A DNA stretch of 64,000 nucleotides from Planctomycetaceae bacterium (GTDB lineage: Bacteria; Planctomycetota; Planctomycetia; Planctomycetales; Planctomycetaceae), in contig JAWKUA010000011.1 of the NCBI GenBank assembly GCA_041398785.1, positions 1 through 64,000 on the forward strand. Direction: 5' to 3'. The position numbers and the translations under genes are program-made. This document shows positions 10,584-20,077 of the stretch, in pieces. The notes beneath the pieces were generated by a model. That model did no database searches. It saw only the letters and a list, made by a program, of their open reading frames with translations, and was not told the origin of the DNA. The first letter of the stretch is position 1. Every line of letters begins with the position of its first letter.

Positions 10584-11195
10584 ATGTCGCACGACGAAAC
10601 CGAGTTGCTGGATCGACTGCACGCCGGCGATGTCAACGTCCTGGGCGATCTGCTGACGTTGTATCGGTCTCGCCTGAAGGCCATGGTGCAACTGCGACTT
10701 GACCGCCGCGTTCAGGGCCGTGTTGACGCGTCCGACGTCATTCAGGATGCGTGCCTGGAAGCGGCCACGCGAGTTCAGGAATTCGTCGACAAGAAGCCAA
10801 TGACCTTCTTTCTTTGGTTACGATATCTGGTCGGCGAACAGATGATTACGCAGCACCGCAGGCATCTGGGAGCCGCCAAGCGCGACGCGCGACGCGAGAT
10901 TTCACTGTTCAACCGCCTGCCCGAAGCCAGTACGGCATTGCTGGCCGCTCGACTGATCGGTTCACTGACGGCGCCCAGCGAAGCGGCGGTCCGCGCGGAG
11001 AATCGGCTGGAAGTCGAAGAAGCACTGAATTCCATGAGCGAACTGGATCGGGAAATCATCGCCCTGCGGCACTTCGAACAGTTGTCGCGGTTTGAAACCG
11101 CGCAGGTTCTGGGGATTCAGGAATCCGCCTGCAGCAAACGTTATGTTCGTGCCATGCAGCGGCTGGGAGACGTGCTGAAGGCAGCGAACACATGA
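10584..11195 (+). CDS. ECF-type sigma factor of the planctomycete kinase-associated group
   Basis: 203 residues. The region 2 helix is RLDRRVQGRVDASDVIQDACLEA (about 33-55), carrying the DASDVIQD core. The region 4 helix-turn-helix follows LSELDREI-like sequence, ending in SRFETAQVLGIQESACSKRYVRAMQRL. This arrangement is the subgroup commonly found beside Ser/Thr kinases in planctomycetes. The kinase starts 104 bp downstream on the same strand, so the two probably form one signalling unit in which the kinase controls sigma activity. The targets are unknown. The upstream LEPR-XLL gene is a possible one, by proximity only. Confidence 0.9.
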   Translation: MSHDETELLDRLHAGDVNVLGDLLTLYRSRLKAMVQLRLDRRVQGRVDASDVIQDACLEAATRVQEFVDKKPMTFFLWLRYLVGEQMITQHRRHLGAAKRDARREISLFNRLPEASTALLAARLIGSLTAPSEAAVRAENRLEVEEALNSMSELDREIIALRHFEQLSRFETAQVLGIQESACSKRYVRAMQRLGDVLKAANT

Positions 11196-11299
11196 CGCAA
11201 CACATCACCTGCCGACCGGCTGCATTCCACGCAGAACTCATCACATTCGCCGAAAACGGAAGCCGTTGCCGCATCTGAACAGATACACGAGGAAAGCCC

Positions 11300-14200
11300 A
11301 TGTCATCCGCCGATTCCTCCGCGCACGCTGTTCTGCTGGACAACATTGCCGACGAATTCGCAAAGCGTCAGCGAGCCGGCGAGGACCCCGACGTCGAAGA
11401 ATACGTGCAGCGGCATCCGAAACTGGAAGCGGAAATCCGGCAGATCCTGGGAACGCTGTGCCGCATTGAGATCGCGCGGCCGGAAACATTCGGCGCCGGT
11501 GATTGCAAACCGCTGTCCGGCGCGGACGGAGCGGAACTCACGCAACTCGGCGACTACCGCATTCTTCGGGAGATCGGCCGCGGCGGTATGGGAGTGGTCT
11601 TCGAAGCCGAACAGGTTTCGCTTGGCCGGCGAGTCGCGCTGAAAGCTCTGCCGAATGCGTCACAGCTCGACCCGCGGCAGTTTGCCCGCTTTCAGCTTGA
11701 AGCCCGCGCGACGGCAAGGCTGGAGCATCCCAATATCGTACCGGTTCATGGTGTCGGTGAAGACAACAACCTGCACTACTTCACAATGCAGTTCATCGAC
11801 GGACCGGGACTCGGGGAAGTTCTGAACGAAGTGCGTCTGCTGCGAGACCAGCATGTTCCGTCCGCCGATTCCGACATTTCGGTCGTCGCGCGAACTCTGT
11901 GCAGCGGCGAACTTTCGTCATCCGAAGCCGCGGTTCAGGACAAACCGAACGCCGCGCATGACGGTCCCGCCGGTGAAACGCGCGGCACGCGGCTGCCGGA
12001 CGGCAGGCGAGCCGACTCGACGGTCAACCTGGCCGCCTCGGACACCCTGGTGAATCTTTCGGGCACGTCTGCCGGGCTGCTGGGGGCCAAATACTTTCAC
12101 AACGTCGCCCGCATCGGAATTCAGATCGCGAACGCGCTGGAGTTCGCGCATGGTCACGGAATTCTTCATCGCGACGTGAAGCCGTCCAACATCCTGCTGG
12201 ACCTGCGCGGCAAGGCGTGGATCACGGACTTCGGTCTGGCGAAGGCCGAAGACGCCGCCGACGTCACTCACAGCGGAGACATTGTCGGTACGCTGCGGTA
12301 TATGGCTCCGGAACGTTTCGAAGGCTGGGCCGATCGTCGCAGCGATGTGTATTCGCTGGGGCTGACACTGTATGAACTGGCGACCCTGCAGCCGGCGTTC
12401 GGCACAGGCGATCGCGCTCAACTGATTCAGAACATTCGCGACGCAGCGCCGCCGATGCCTCGTACCATCGATGCTCGCATTCCGCCGGATCTGGAAACCA
12501 TCATCCTGACCGCCATTCATGCGGAGCCGGCTCAGCGCTATCGCACGGCCGGGCTGCTGGCGGAAGACCTGGAACGATTTCTTGCGGGCCAGCCGATTCG
12601 AGCCCGGCGGACATCGCCGCTGGAAAAGGCCAGACTGTGGACGCGCCGAAATCCCGTCGTCGCGTCTCTGCTGGCGACACTGATTCTGGTCCTGGCGACG
12701 GGATTCGCAACGTCGACCTGGTACTGGCACCAGGCTGCCGTGCGAGCCGCCGCGCTGGAAGTTTCCGAACGCACGGCGACTCAGTATTCCAGGATCGCCA
12801 CACGGAATTCGGCCGATGCCGAAGACGCCCGAACGGCCGCCGTTCAGCAGCGCGACGTCGCTCTGTCCAAGGCGCGCGACCTGCGGGCCGCCGTCGATCA
12901 ACTGTTCACCGCGATCGCCGACGATCCGGCCCTGAAGACAGTGGCCCTGGAAAAATTCCGGCGTGGAATGCTGGAACGTGCGAATGACTACTACGACCAG
13001 TTTCATGCCGAAACGCCGGACGACCCCGCGCTCGGCTTCGAACACGCGCAGCTGACGTACAAGCTGGCTCAGATGAACCGCGAACTCGGCGACCTCAGAA
13101 CCGCGAAGCGATTGTTCTCCGGCGTGATCGACGACGCGGACCGTTCCGGTGAAACGAACCCGGCAATGTTCGCCCTGGCCTACAAATGCCGGCTGATGGT
13201 CGCCGAATGCAGTTGGAAGCTTGGAGAACACGACGACCAGCTCAGTCGTCTGATTCAGACTTCCGACCGATTCGTCGAACGCCACTCACCGGAAACCGCA
13301 GCAAAGTTCCTGACCGAATGTGCTCACATGGCCATGAACGTCCGCCGAGTGTCCGTCGCCTGGAACCTTTCCAATCGCGCTGAGGAACTGTGGAGCACCA
13401 TCGAACCGGTCCCCGCGATGCAGCGCCAGCATGACCTGCGTGTCGCGCTGCACCTGACGACTCGCAGCCGCCTGGCTCTGGAAATAGACGAATTCAACGA
13501 AGCTCGCAGCGCTGCCGGCCGCGCGGCTGACCTGCTGAAACCATACGGACCCAGCGATCTGGTCAGTGCCACGATCGCTGACATGGACTACCTGACAGCC
13601 ATCGCCTGGTCGCGCGAAGGGCGCTATGTGGAATCGACGGAATACCTTCGGAAAGCGATCGGTATTGTTTCCGAGATGCAGCAGGCGCATCCGGATGTCC
13701 AGAGCCACCGCACAAAGTTGATGGACCTGAACTATCACCTGGCGCTGGATCTGCATCGCCAGTCAGCACACGATGACGCCCTGGCGCTGCTGACGATCGT
13801 GCTGCGGGATCTGGAGGAAGCCGAGGACCAGTTTGAAGACGTCCCGGTGACTCAGAAACTTCTTCGGGGCGACGTTTTGAACCTGCTGGGCGGCGTCCAT
13901 TCGGCCCTGGGCCACTTTTCCGAACAGGGTCGCTTCACGCAGGCCGCCATCGAAACTCTTGAGCCGCTTCGTGGCGATGACTCCAATCTGCAGATTCTTG
14001 TTTCGCTGGGTAACGCGTGGATTCACCAGGCGGATTTCCTGGGCAACACCGATGCCGAATTTGACGATCGTCTCGCCGCTTTCGAAAACGCAACCGGAAT
14101 CCTGGAAAGCGTTTTGACCGCGGAGCCTGCTGACAGCCAGGCACGGCAGCACCTGGCTCGTGCTTACATGGCACAGGGCCTGATGTTCGTGGACGCCGAC

Positions 14201-14311
14201 CAGCGGCAGGCCGCCGCGGAGCAGTTCGACAAGGCCATCGATCTGAACGCGGGCACGGCGTCCGACCAGGCTCGCACCCACAGAGCTCAAATGCTGACCG
14301 ACCGTGAATAG
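11300..14311 (+). CDS. Transmembrane Ser/Thr protein kinase with C-terminal TPR-like region
   Basis: 1003 residues. Residues 10-50 carry the acidic helix (EFAKRQRAGEDPDVEEYVQR) typical of planctomycete kinases. The kinase domain spans about 85-430: glycine loop GRGGMGVVFEA (93-103), Lys115, HRDVKPSN (290-297), DFG (310-312) and GTLRYMAPER. All catalytic residues are present, so it should be active. Between the N and C lobes, residues about 175-265 form a low-complexity insertion of some 90 residues. One membrane helix lies at about 452-474. The remaining 520 residues are helical and TPR-like and presumably lie outside the cytoplasm. It sits behind the ECF sigma gene at 10584. Confidence 0.92.
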   Translation: MSSADSSAHAVLLDNIADEFAKRQRAGEDPDVEEYVQRHPKLEAEIRQILGTLCRIEIARPETFGAGDCKPLSGADGAELTQLGDYRILREIGRGGMGVVFEAEQVSLGRRVALKALPNASQLDPRQFARFQLEARATARLEHPNIVPVHGVGEDNNLHYFTMQFIDGPGLGEVLNEVRLLRDQHVPSADSDISVVARTLCSGELSSSEAAVQDKPNAAHDGPAGETRGTRLPDGRRADSTVNLAASDTLVNLSGTSAGLLGAKYFHNVARIGIQIANALEFAHGHGILHRDVKPSNILLDLRGKAWITDFGLAKAEDAADVTHSGDIVGTLRYMAPERFEGWADRRSDVYSLGLTLYELATLQPAFGTGDRAQLIQNIRDAAPPMPRTIDARIPPDLETIILTAIHAEPAQRYRTAGLLAEDLERFLAGQPIRARRTSPLEKARLWTRRNPVVASLLATLILVLATGFATSTWYWHQAAVRAAALEVSERTATQYSRIATRNSADAEDARTAAVQQRDVALSKARDLRAAVDQLFTAIADDPALKTVALEKFRRGMLERANDYYDQFHAETPDDPALGFEHAQLTYKLAQMNRELGDLRTAKRLFSGVIDDADRSGETNPAMFALAYKCRLMVAECSWKLGEHDDQLSRLIQTSDRFVERHSPETAAKFLTECAHMAMNVRRVSVAWNLSNRAEELWSTIEPVPAMQRQHDLRVALHLTTRSRLALEIDEFNEARSAAGRAADLLKPYGPSDLVSATIADMDYLTAIAWSREGRYVESTEYLRKAIGIVSEMQQAHPDVQSHRTKLMDLNYHLALDLHRQSAHDDALALLTIVLRDLEEAEDQFEDVPVTQKLLRGDVLNLLGGVHSALGHFSEQGRFTQAAIETLEPLRGDDSNLQILVSLGNAWIHQADFLGNTDAEFDDRLAAFENATGILESVLTAEPADSQARQHLARAYMAQGLMFVDADQRQAAAEQFDKAIDLNAGTASDQARTHRAQMLTDRE

Positions 14312-14455
14312 CCGGCAAACCACCGTCAGCCGGCAGCGGCCTCAACCAGCCTGTTCTTGGAAGATCCGGTCGACGGCAGTCAACCCGTGAACGTTTCCCC
14401 GACGTTTGTTCGCCACGGGAATGGGTTTCCGTAGCGGCGCGCTGAACAGTCGGCG

Positions 14456-14920
14456 CTATTCATGCCGCATGGTGGTTTCACCAACCAGCGTTTTGCCCGC
14501 CAGATAATCCGCCTGTACCAGGCTCACACGGTCGAACGGCACGGAGACACGAACTCTGATCGTGTCAGATTCCTCCGCGGTGCTGACGTCTGCTGCCGCG
14601 CCGTTGACGAAGCAGGTCACGGTGACATCCGCGGCGGTTACTCCGAGTGCGCCGGAGAGGAAGTTATCCACGTAGGCTTCGACCGCAGTTGAGGAACTGC
14701 CGTCGAGGATCGCCTGCCGGCAGCCTTCGCGGGATGCATTGGTCACCATCTGACCGACGGACATCGCCCGACCAAACTCAATGATACCCAGCACAAGAAT
14801 CAGGAAGATTGGAATGATGATGGCGAACTCAACAACCGCGGCGCCGGTACGCGACGATTGGAACGCCGCTGGCCTGTGAGTGCTACTGTTCCGGCATTGG
14901 ATGGCAGTTGATCTCAACAT
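14456..14920 (-). CDS. TadE-like pseudopilin / pilus assembly protein
   Basis: 154 residues. After a short basic leader comes RTGAAVVEFAIIIPIFL (about 24-40), continuing as one hydrophobic helix to GIIEFGRAM: the TadE signature with the conserved Glu at the helix start. The rest is a small exported domain with one Cys. TadE proteins are minor pseudopilins of Tad (Flp) type IVc pili. It is divergent to the TadG/VWA gene at 15254, and a lone Flp pilin lies 45 kb away. No TadA, TadB, TadC, secretin or prepilin peptidase is in the window. Confidence 0.85.
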   Translation of the reverse strand: MLRSTAIQCRNSSTHRPAAFQSSRTGAAVVEFAIIIPIFLILVLGIIEFGRAMSVGQMVTNASREGCRQAILDGSSSTAVEAYVDNFLSGALGVTAADVTVTCFVNGAAADVSTAEESDTIRVRVSVPFDRVSLVQADYLAGKTLVGETTMRHE

Positions 14921-15253
14921 GGTTGTCCCCGCGCAAATGGATGCCCGCCCTTCCCGAGGTCGGGCTCAACTGGAAAGCTACGTCCAAACTGCGGACTGGC
15001 AAACAGGACCGCCCAATTCCGACCTTCCGCAGGCAACTTCGTCGTCATAATCGTCAAGATCTGGCCCAAGCCTGGAAGGATCTGTGGCCTGGCCGCTGTC
15101 GATTGCGACATGCACTCCGACTGCGACCCAGGATTCTGAGTCGTTCTCCCCCAGGAACGCTCCTTGTTGCGCTCTTGACCGATCCCATGTCCGGTTCTGA
15201 CGCGACGCGAAGCCTTCGCTTTGCAAAACAGGCCGTTATTCGGGGCATGACCT
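14921..15253. other. 333-bp intergenic region between divergent tad-like genes
   Basis: Separates TadE (minus) and TadG/VWA (plus) and so probably holds both promoters. I see no coding signal, repeat or clear operator. Confidence 0.4.
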
Positions 15254-16423
15254 GTGCAGACAATCTACCAATTCCTGCCGAAGCGTCGTGGTGCCGTCGC
15301 ACTGCTGGCGACGTTTCTTCTTGTTGTTGTGCTGATCTTCACGGCTTTCGCTACCGACCTGGGCTTCGTTATGGTCCGAAAGACCGAACTCCAGGCCGCC
15401 GTGGACGCGGCAGCCATGGCCGGCGTCATGGACCTGAGGGGCGATCAGGCGACCGTTGAGGCGGCTGTTGACCAGTACCTGATCCACAATGAATTTGACC
15501 CGAATGAAACCGGGATTACCCGGACGATTGAATACGGAGTGTGGGACGAACAGGCGGGAACTTTCTCACCAGGCACTTTCGGTGCCGCTAATGCCATGCG
15601 GCTGCAGGTGGTCCACGCGGCTTTACCGTCGCTGTTTGGTCGAGTAATGGGCATCAGTTCCTATACGACATCGGCTGAATCCACGGTCGTCCTGGCAAAT
15701 GGCCCACCCAGAGACATTGTCCTTGTCCTGGACGTCTCCGGGTCGATGAACGCCAGCATGTCGAATGGCTTCAGCCGTATCGAAAACACCATCACTGCCA
15801 CGAACTCGATGGTCGCAAACCTCAGCGACGAAGACCGCCTTGGACTGGTCGTCTATTCCTGGAGCGACACACTGCGCAATGATATGCAGAAGACGGGGAA
15901 GCTGGAAACTCAGATGGATTTCGACCATACGCAGGCACTGAACGTCGTCAACACTCTGACTGCCGGCCACTATACCAGCGGAACCAATATCGGCGGCGGA
16001 TATCGCGCGGCTCTGGATGTGTTCCTGAACGATCCTTCTCCCCGGGATGCCACGGAACCGGAACTGGTCAAGGTTGTCGTCATTCTGACGGACGGACAGG
16101 TCAATATGGCGGAACCCTACCCGTCTCCGGACGACGGACCCACCGGAACGCTGCCTCCGGGTCCGTACAACAAGAACGACTATGTCGACTGGATTGCCAT
16201 GCAGCAGTGGGCGAACACTCTGAAGGCCCGCGGGATCAAGGTGTATGCCATCAAACTGCATGGCACCGCGGACAGTGACTTTTCGGACACGGCGTCACTT
16301 CCGGATTCCTATGACGGCACCTATTTCTTCCATATTGCTCACGGAAGCGAAGATACCTCAAACCTGCTGGACACATATCGGAAGATCGGCGTGGGCCAGA
16401 GTGGCCCGAAGATAGTCCGCTGA
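15254..16423 (+). CDS. TadG-like protein with VWA domain
   Basis: 389 residues from a GTG start, with GGGG about 8 bases upstream. Residues 11-38 are a TadG-type N-terminal anchor (RRGAVALLATFLLVVVLIF), followed by RKTELQAAVDAAAMAG, the helix after the anchor in TadE/TadG proteins. A VWA domain starts near 153 with an intact MIDAS motif DVSGSM (Asp160, Ser162, Ser164) and TDGQ further on. TadG proteins support assembly or surface attachment of Tad pili. Adjacency to TadE supports the assignment. The C-terminus lacks the beta-rich tail of some TadG proteins. Confidence 0.85.
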   Translation: MQTIYQFLPKRRGAVALLATFLLVVVLIFTAFATDLGFVMVRKTELQAAVDAAAMAGVMDLRGDQATVEAAVDQYLIHNEFDPNETGITRTIEYGVWDEQAGTFSPGTFGAANAMRLQVVHAALPSLFGRVMGISSYTTSAESTVVLANGPPRDIVLVLDVSGSMNASMSNGFSRIENTITATNSMVANLSDEDRLGLVVYSWSDTLRNDMQKTGKLETQMDFDHTQALNVVNTLTAGHYTSGTNIGGGYRAALDVFLNDPSPRDATEPELVKVVVILTDGQVNMAEPYPSPDDGPTGTLPPGPYNKNDYVDWIAMQQWANTLKARGIKVYAIKLHGTADSDFSDTASLPDSYDGTYFFHIAHGSEDTSNLLDTYRKIGVGQSGPKIVR

Positions 16424-16462
16424 TTGACGCCTGCTGAAATCTGCATCCCCTCGGGATTTCAC

Positions 16463-17749
16463 ATGACGACATCCACCACGACCAAGTCGAACCTCTGGTT
16501 CCTGGGACCGATCCGCGACGGCGCGCTGATTATCGGCACACCGCTGCTGATTCTTCCCCTGGCCTGGCTGCTGTGCCAAAGCAGATCCGGCACGGCCGCG
16601 GTGATCGTGATCGGAGCATTTGGACAACTTGGCCATTGCCTGCCGGGCCTGATCCGAGCCTACGGTGATCACAAGCTGTTCCGGCGCTATCGAACGCGAT
16701 TTATCGCAGCGCCTCTGGCACTGGGGACGGCGTGCCTGCTGGCGGTGCGGAACAATCTGGACGTGCTGATCCTTGTCGGAGTCACCTGGGCGGTCTGGCA
16801 CGCGCTGATGCAGACGTATGGGTTCCTGCGAATCTACAACGCTCGGTCCGGCCGGCTTTCGACAACTCTGCGTCGGCTTGAGTTCGGAATGTGTTTTCTG
16901 TGGTTTGGCGGAGCCATCCTGCTGAACGAGCAGCCTCTGACACTGCTGCTGCATCGCTGGTATGGAGCCGGCGGGATATTGCTGCCCGCGTCACTGGTGG
17001 CAGCCGTGCAGATGATCTGGCTGACAGCGCTGGTGGCTGTGACGCTGGCTTATGCCGGCATGGTGGTCCGGTCGCATCTGACAGGAAGTCCGATTGCATT
17101 GCCGTCGGTGCTGACGATGATCTCCGGTACCGGCTTCTATTGGTTCGCCTATGCCGGCGCCACAAACATCCTTGTTGGTGCTGCGATGTTTGAGATCTTC
17201 CACGACGTGCAGTACCTGACGATTGTGTGGCTGTTCAATCGCCGTCGCGTGGAACAGTCGGCGGGTGTCGGCGGCTTCGTGCGGTTTCTGTTTCGGCGCA
17301 GCGGAGCACTGGTTGGCGTCTATATTGGAATCGTCTGTGCATTCGGCGGTCTGCGACTGATTGAGTCTTCACTGCCGGCGGGAATCCCCGGCGAGGCACT
17401 GACCGCACTGCTCGCGCTGACAGGACTGCTGCACTACTATTACGACGGATTCATCTGGAAGGTCCGTGACGAATCAACACGGGAGTCGCTCGGCATACGA
17501 AGCGACCGCACAGACGGCCGGCGCCTGAATCTGTCCGGGTACGTTCACGCGCTGAAATGGACGGTCGCCGCGATTCCAATCCTGTGGCTGACCTGTGTCG
17601 AGTCCGTCGTTCAGCCGGACGAGACCACGTGCCGGCTGCTGGTGCAGCGAAGTCTGTCTTCCACGGGCTTCGCACATGTGTTGGTTTCCGCCAGCCCCGA
17701 CTCCGAGTCTGCCATTGTCGCTCCGGAAGGGTCGATACGCTTGCGGTGA
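16463..17749 (+). CDS. Polytopic membrane protein of unknown function with His-rich motifs
   Basis: 428 residues from the ATG at 16463. A longer frame opens at a TTG immediately after the TadG stop, but the leader is not hydrophobic. I count about nine or ten membrane segments. Charged motifs sit at helix ends: WHALMQTYGFLRIYN, FEIFHDVQYLTIVW and LLHYYYDGFIWKVRD. His plus aromatic residues inside helices suggest a cofactor or metal site, but I do not recognise the family. It lies 39 bp behind TadG on the same strand and could be co-transcribed. Confidence 0.6.
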   Translation: MTTSTTTKSNLWFLGPIRDGALIIGTPLLILPLAWLLCQSRSGTAAVIVIGAFGQLGHCLPGLIRAYGDHKLFRRYRTRFIAAPLALGTACLLAVRNNLDVLILVGVTWAVWHALMQTYGFLRIYNARSGRLSTTLRRLEFGMCFLWFGGAILLNEQPLTLLLHRWYGAGGILLPASLVAAVQMIWLTALVAVTLAYAGMVVRSHLTGSPIALPSVLTMISGTGFYWFAYAGATNILVGAAMFEIFHDVQYLTIVWLFNRRRVEQSAGVGGFVRFLFRRSGALVGVYIGIVCAFGGLRLIESSLPAGIPGEALTALLALTGLLHYYYDGFIWKVRDESTRESLGIRSDRTDGRRLNLSGYVHALKWTVAAIPILWLTCVESVVQPDETTCRLLVQRSLSSTGFAHVLVSASPDSESAIVAPEGSIRLR

Positions 17750-17965
17750 ATTGCTGCATGCCGGAGGAATCCTTTGACTCTGCCGGTGCACGTCTCGGCA
17801 GATACGCATCGGCAGGTCTCCGGGGTTTCGTTACTGTGCTGCGACTTTCCGACGGACGGTGCGTTCGGTAATCTCGACGTCTTCGACACGTGCGGCTTTT
17901 TGGTTCATTCGGTTGCCGTGAGCCGGTCGTACGTGTTTCGAAGTGACCCTGATCAAAGGCCCGAT

Positions 17966-19099
17966 ATGCAAATTCGTTCGATCGATGTCTGCCCGCTGAC
18001 CGGAGCCACTGTGGATGGCGGCTGGCCTCAGGGTCACGAACCGCAGGAAAATCTGCACACGCTGCTGATCGTTCGAACGGACGGCGAACCGGTCGGGTAC
18101 GGAAGCTGTTTTACGTCCGGTCGACTGGTTGCCGGCGCGGTCGAATTGCTGTGGCCGCTGCTGAAGAATGAATCGGCTGTCGAGCCGGAACGCGTGTCGG
18201 AAAAGCTGCGGCAGTCGTCCTTCTGGCAGGGACGCGGCGGAGCGGTCGAACACGCGATCAGCGGGATCGACATCGCTTTGTGGGATCTGATGGGAAAAGC
18301 GTGTAGCCAGCCGGTATCGCGACTGCTGGGAGGCAACTATCGCGATACGATCAAGCCGTACGGTTCGATCCTGTTCGACGAACCGGCCGCGCTGCGGGAC
18401 ACGCTGCACAGTGTTGTGGCGCGAGGTTTCCGGGCGATCAAGCTCGGCTGGCGACCGTTCGGTCGCCGCAATTCGAAGTTCGACGAGTTGCTGGTCCGCA
18501 CCGCTCGCGACACGGTCGGCGACGCAGTGGAATTGATGGTAGACGCCGGCGGCAGCGAACAGTTCTGGCCGCACGGAACCAACTGGGCTCGCCGAACCGC
18601 GACGATGCTCAGCGACTATGACATCACCTGGTTCGAAGAACCTCTGCCGCCCGACGATCTGGCCGGCTATGTGGAACTGACGCGCGCGTCGCCGGTACCG
18701 ATCGCGACGGGTGAAGTTCTGACTCGGCGGCAGTCGTTTCAGCCGTGGATCGAACAGCGAGCCGCCGATATTCTGCAGCCGGACTGCACCAAAAACGGCG
18801 GACTGAGCGAATCACGGCGGATCGCATGGGCGGCCGCCGATCACAACATCCAGGTGGTTCCTCACGGCTGGAACACGGCCGTCGGGCTTGCGGCCGACCT
18901 GCAGTTTTCCGCAGCGATCCCGGTGGCCCGCTACGTCGAATATCTGTTCCCGTGCGCGTACATTGATGAGCTTGTGACGCAGCGGTTCGCTCTGGACGAA
19001 AACGGATTGCTGCGGATTCCGAACGGACCGGGTCTGGGAATGGAAATCGACGGAGACGCTCTGGACCGGTTCTGCCCGGAACGCGTGATCTTTCAGTAA
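17966..19099 (+). CDS. Enolase-superfamily (mandelate racemase/muconate lactonizing type) enzyme
   Basis: 377 residues. The ATG at 17966, with AAAGG just upstream, is preferred over an in-frame upstream ATG at 17774 because the family begins with this MQIRSIDV strand. Visible active-site residues: Lys159 in AIKLGW; metal ligands Asp193 (MVDAGG), Glu224/225 (WFEEP) and Glu250 (ATGE); and a His300-Asp273 dyad (VVPHGW, QPD). The His-Asp dyad places it in the mandelate racemase subgroup, typically acid-sugar dehydratases, rather than cycloisomerases. Substrate unknown. The downstream XdhC-like gene gives no clear pathway link. Confidence 0.85.
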   Translation: MQIRSIDVCPLTGATVDGGWPQGHEPQENLHTLLIVRTDGEPVGYGSCFTSGRLVAGAVELLWPLLKNESAVEPERVSEKLRQSSFWQGRGGAVEHAISGIDIALWDLMGKACSQPVSRLLGGNYRDTIKPYGSILFDEPAALRDTLHSVVARGFRAIKLGWRPFGRRNSKFDELLVRTARDTVGDAVELMVDAGGSEQFWPHGTNWARRTATMLSDYDITWFEEPLPPDDLAGYVELTRASPVPIATGEVLTRRQSFQPWIEQRAADILQPDCTKNGGLSESRRIAWAAADHNIQVVPHGWNTAVGLAADLQFSAAIPVARYVEYLFPCAYIDELVTQRFALDENGLLRIPNGPGLGMEIDGDALDRFCPERVIFQ

Positions 19100-19184
19100 T
19101 CGATCGGCGTCTTGAAATCGGAACCTGACGACCCAGCCGCCAGCGCCGTATCCGTCGCCGCCAAACGCCAACAAGCATTTTGTC

Positions 19185-20000
19185 ATGTCATTTGACGTTC
19201 ACCGACACACAAAAACTGTCACGCAGCTCCTGTCTTCGGGCGTTCCGTTTGTCACCGTCACGATGGTCGACATGCGCGGCAGCGCTCCTCAGATTCAGGG
19301 CGCCAGGGCGGTGATCACGGCGGATGGCATCGTCGACGGCACGGTCGGCGGCGGCAAAGTGGAAGCTCGCGCGATTGCGTTTGCGAAGGACCTGCTGGCG
19401 AACAACGATGGGCGAAGCTGTCAGTTCGAAACCTGGAACCTGCAGACCGACGTTGGCATGACCTGCGGCGGCGAAGTGAAGTTCTTCTTCGAAGTGTTTC
19501 TCAGCAGCGACTGGAAGATCGCGGTATTCGGAGCCGGGCATATCGCTCAGGCCATGATTCCGATTCTGCTGAACATGAACTGCCGAGTCACCTGGCTGGA
19601 TCAGCGTTCCGAGTGGCTGTCGCGCATCGGCGAACATCCGAAGCTGACCAAAGTGTGCGCGGAGGAGTTGAAAGACGAAGTGGCGAAGCTGGATCCGCGG
19701 AGTTTCTTCGTGTTGATGACTCAGGGACACGGAACCGATCTGCCCGTGCTGGCGGAAGTGCTGCGAACGATCGAACCGCCGTATCTCGGCGTGCTGGGAA
19801 GCCTGCAGAAAGCGAAAGTGCTGCGTCGGGATTTGAAGGAACTGGGTTTGTCAGACGAAAAGATCGCTTCGTATTTCTGCCCGATGGGCGTTCCCATGGG
19901 CAACAATACTCCGCCGGAAATTGCGATCAGTATCACGTCGCAGTTGATTCAGGAACGTGATCGACTGGGAATTGTGAAGCAGAAGACGAAGGTGTTCTGA
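19185..20000 (+). CDS. XdhC/CoxI family protein
   Basis: 271 residues. The N-terminal XdhC domain shows RGSAPQIQGARAVI (31-44), GTVGGGKVEA (52-61) and MTCGGEVKFFFEV (92-104). The C-terminal Rossmann domain begins VFGAGHIAQAM (114-124) and continues with TQGHGTDLPVL, YLGVLGS and CPMGVPMGNNTPPEIAISI. XdhC proteins insert sulfurated molybdenum cofactor into xanthine dehydrogenase-like enzymes. No molybdenum hydroxylase subunits are encoded here, so its partner is elsewhere or absent. The start follows the enolase-family gene by 85 bp. Confidence 0.88.
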   Translation: MSFDVHRHTKTVTQLLSSGVPFVTVTMVDMRGSAPQIQGARAVITADGIVDGTVGGGKVEARAIAFAKDLLANNDGRSCQFETWNLQTDVGMTCGGEVKFFFEVFLSSDWKIAVFGAGHIAQAMIPILLNMNCRVTWLDQRSEWLSRIGEHPKLTKVCAEELKDEVAKLDPRSFFVLMTQGHGTDLPVLAEVLRTIEPPYLGVLGSLQKAKVLRRDLKELGLSDEKIASYFCPMGVPMGNNTPPEIAISITSQLIQERDRLGIVKQKTKVF

Positions 20001-20077
20001 GCGATGGGCGAGCGACAGGCGTTCTCGCCGGCCACAAGAATTGCGGCTGCCACTCTTCTGCAAGTGTTCGGTGAAGC

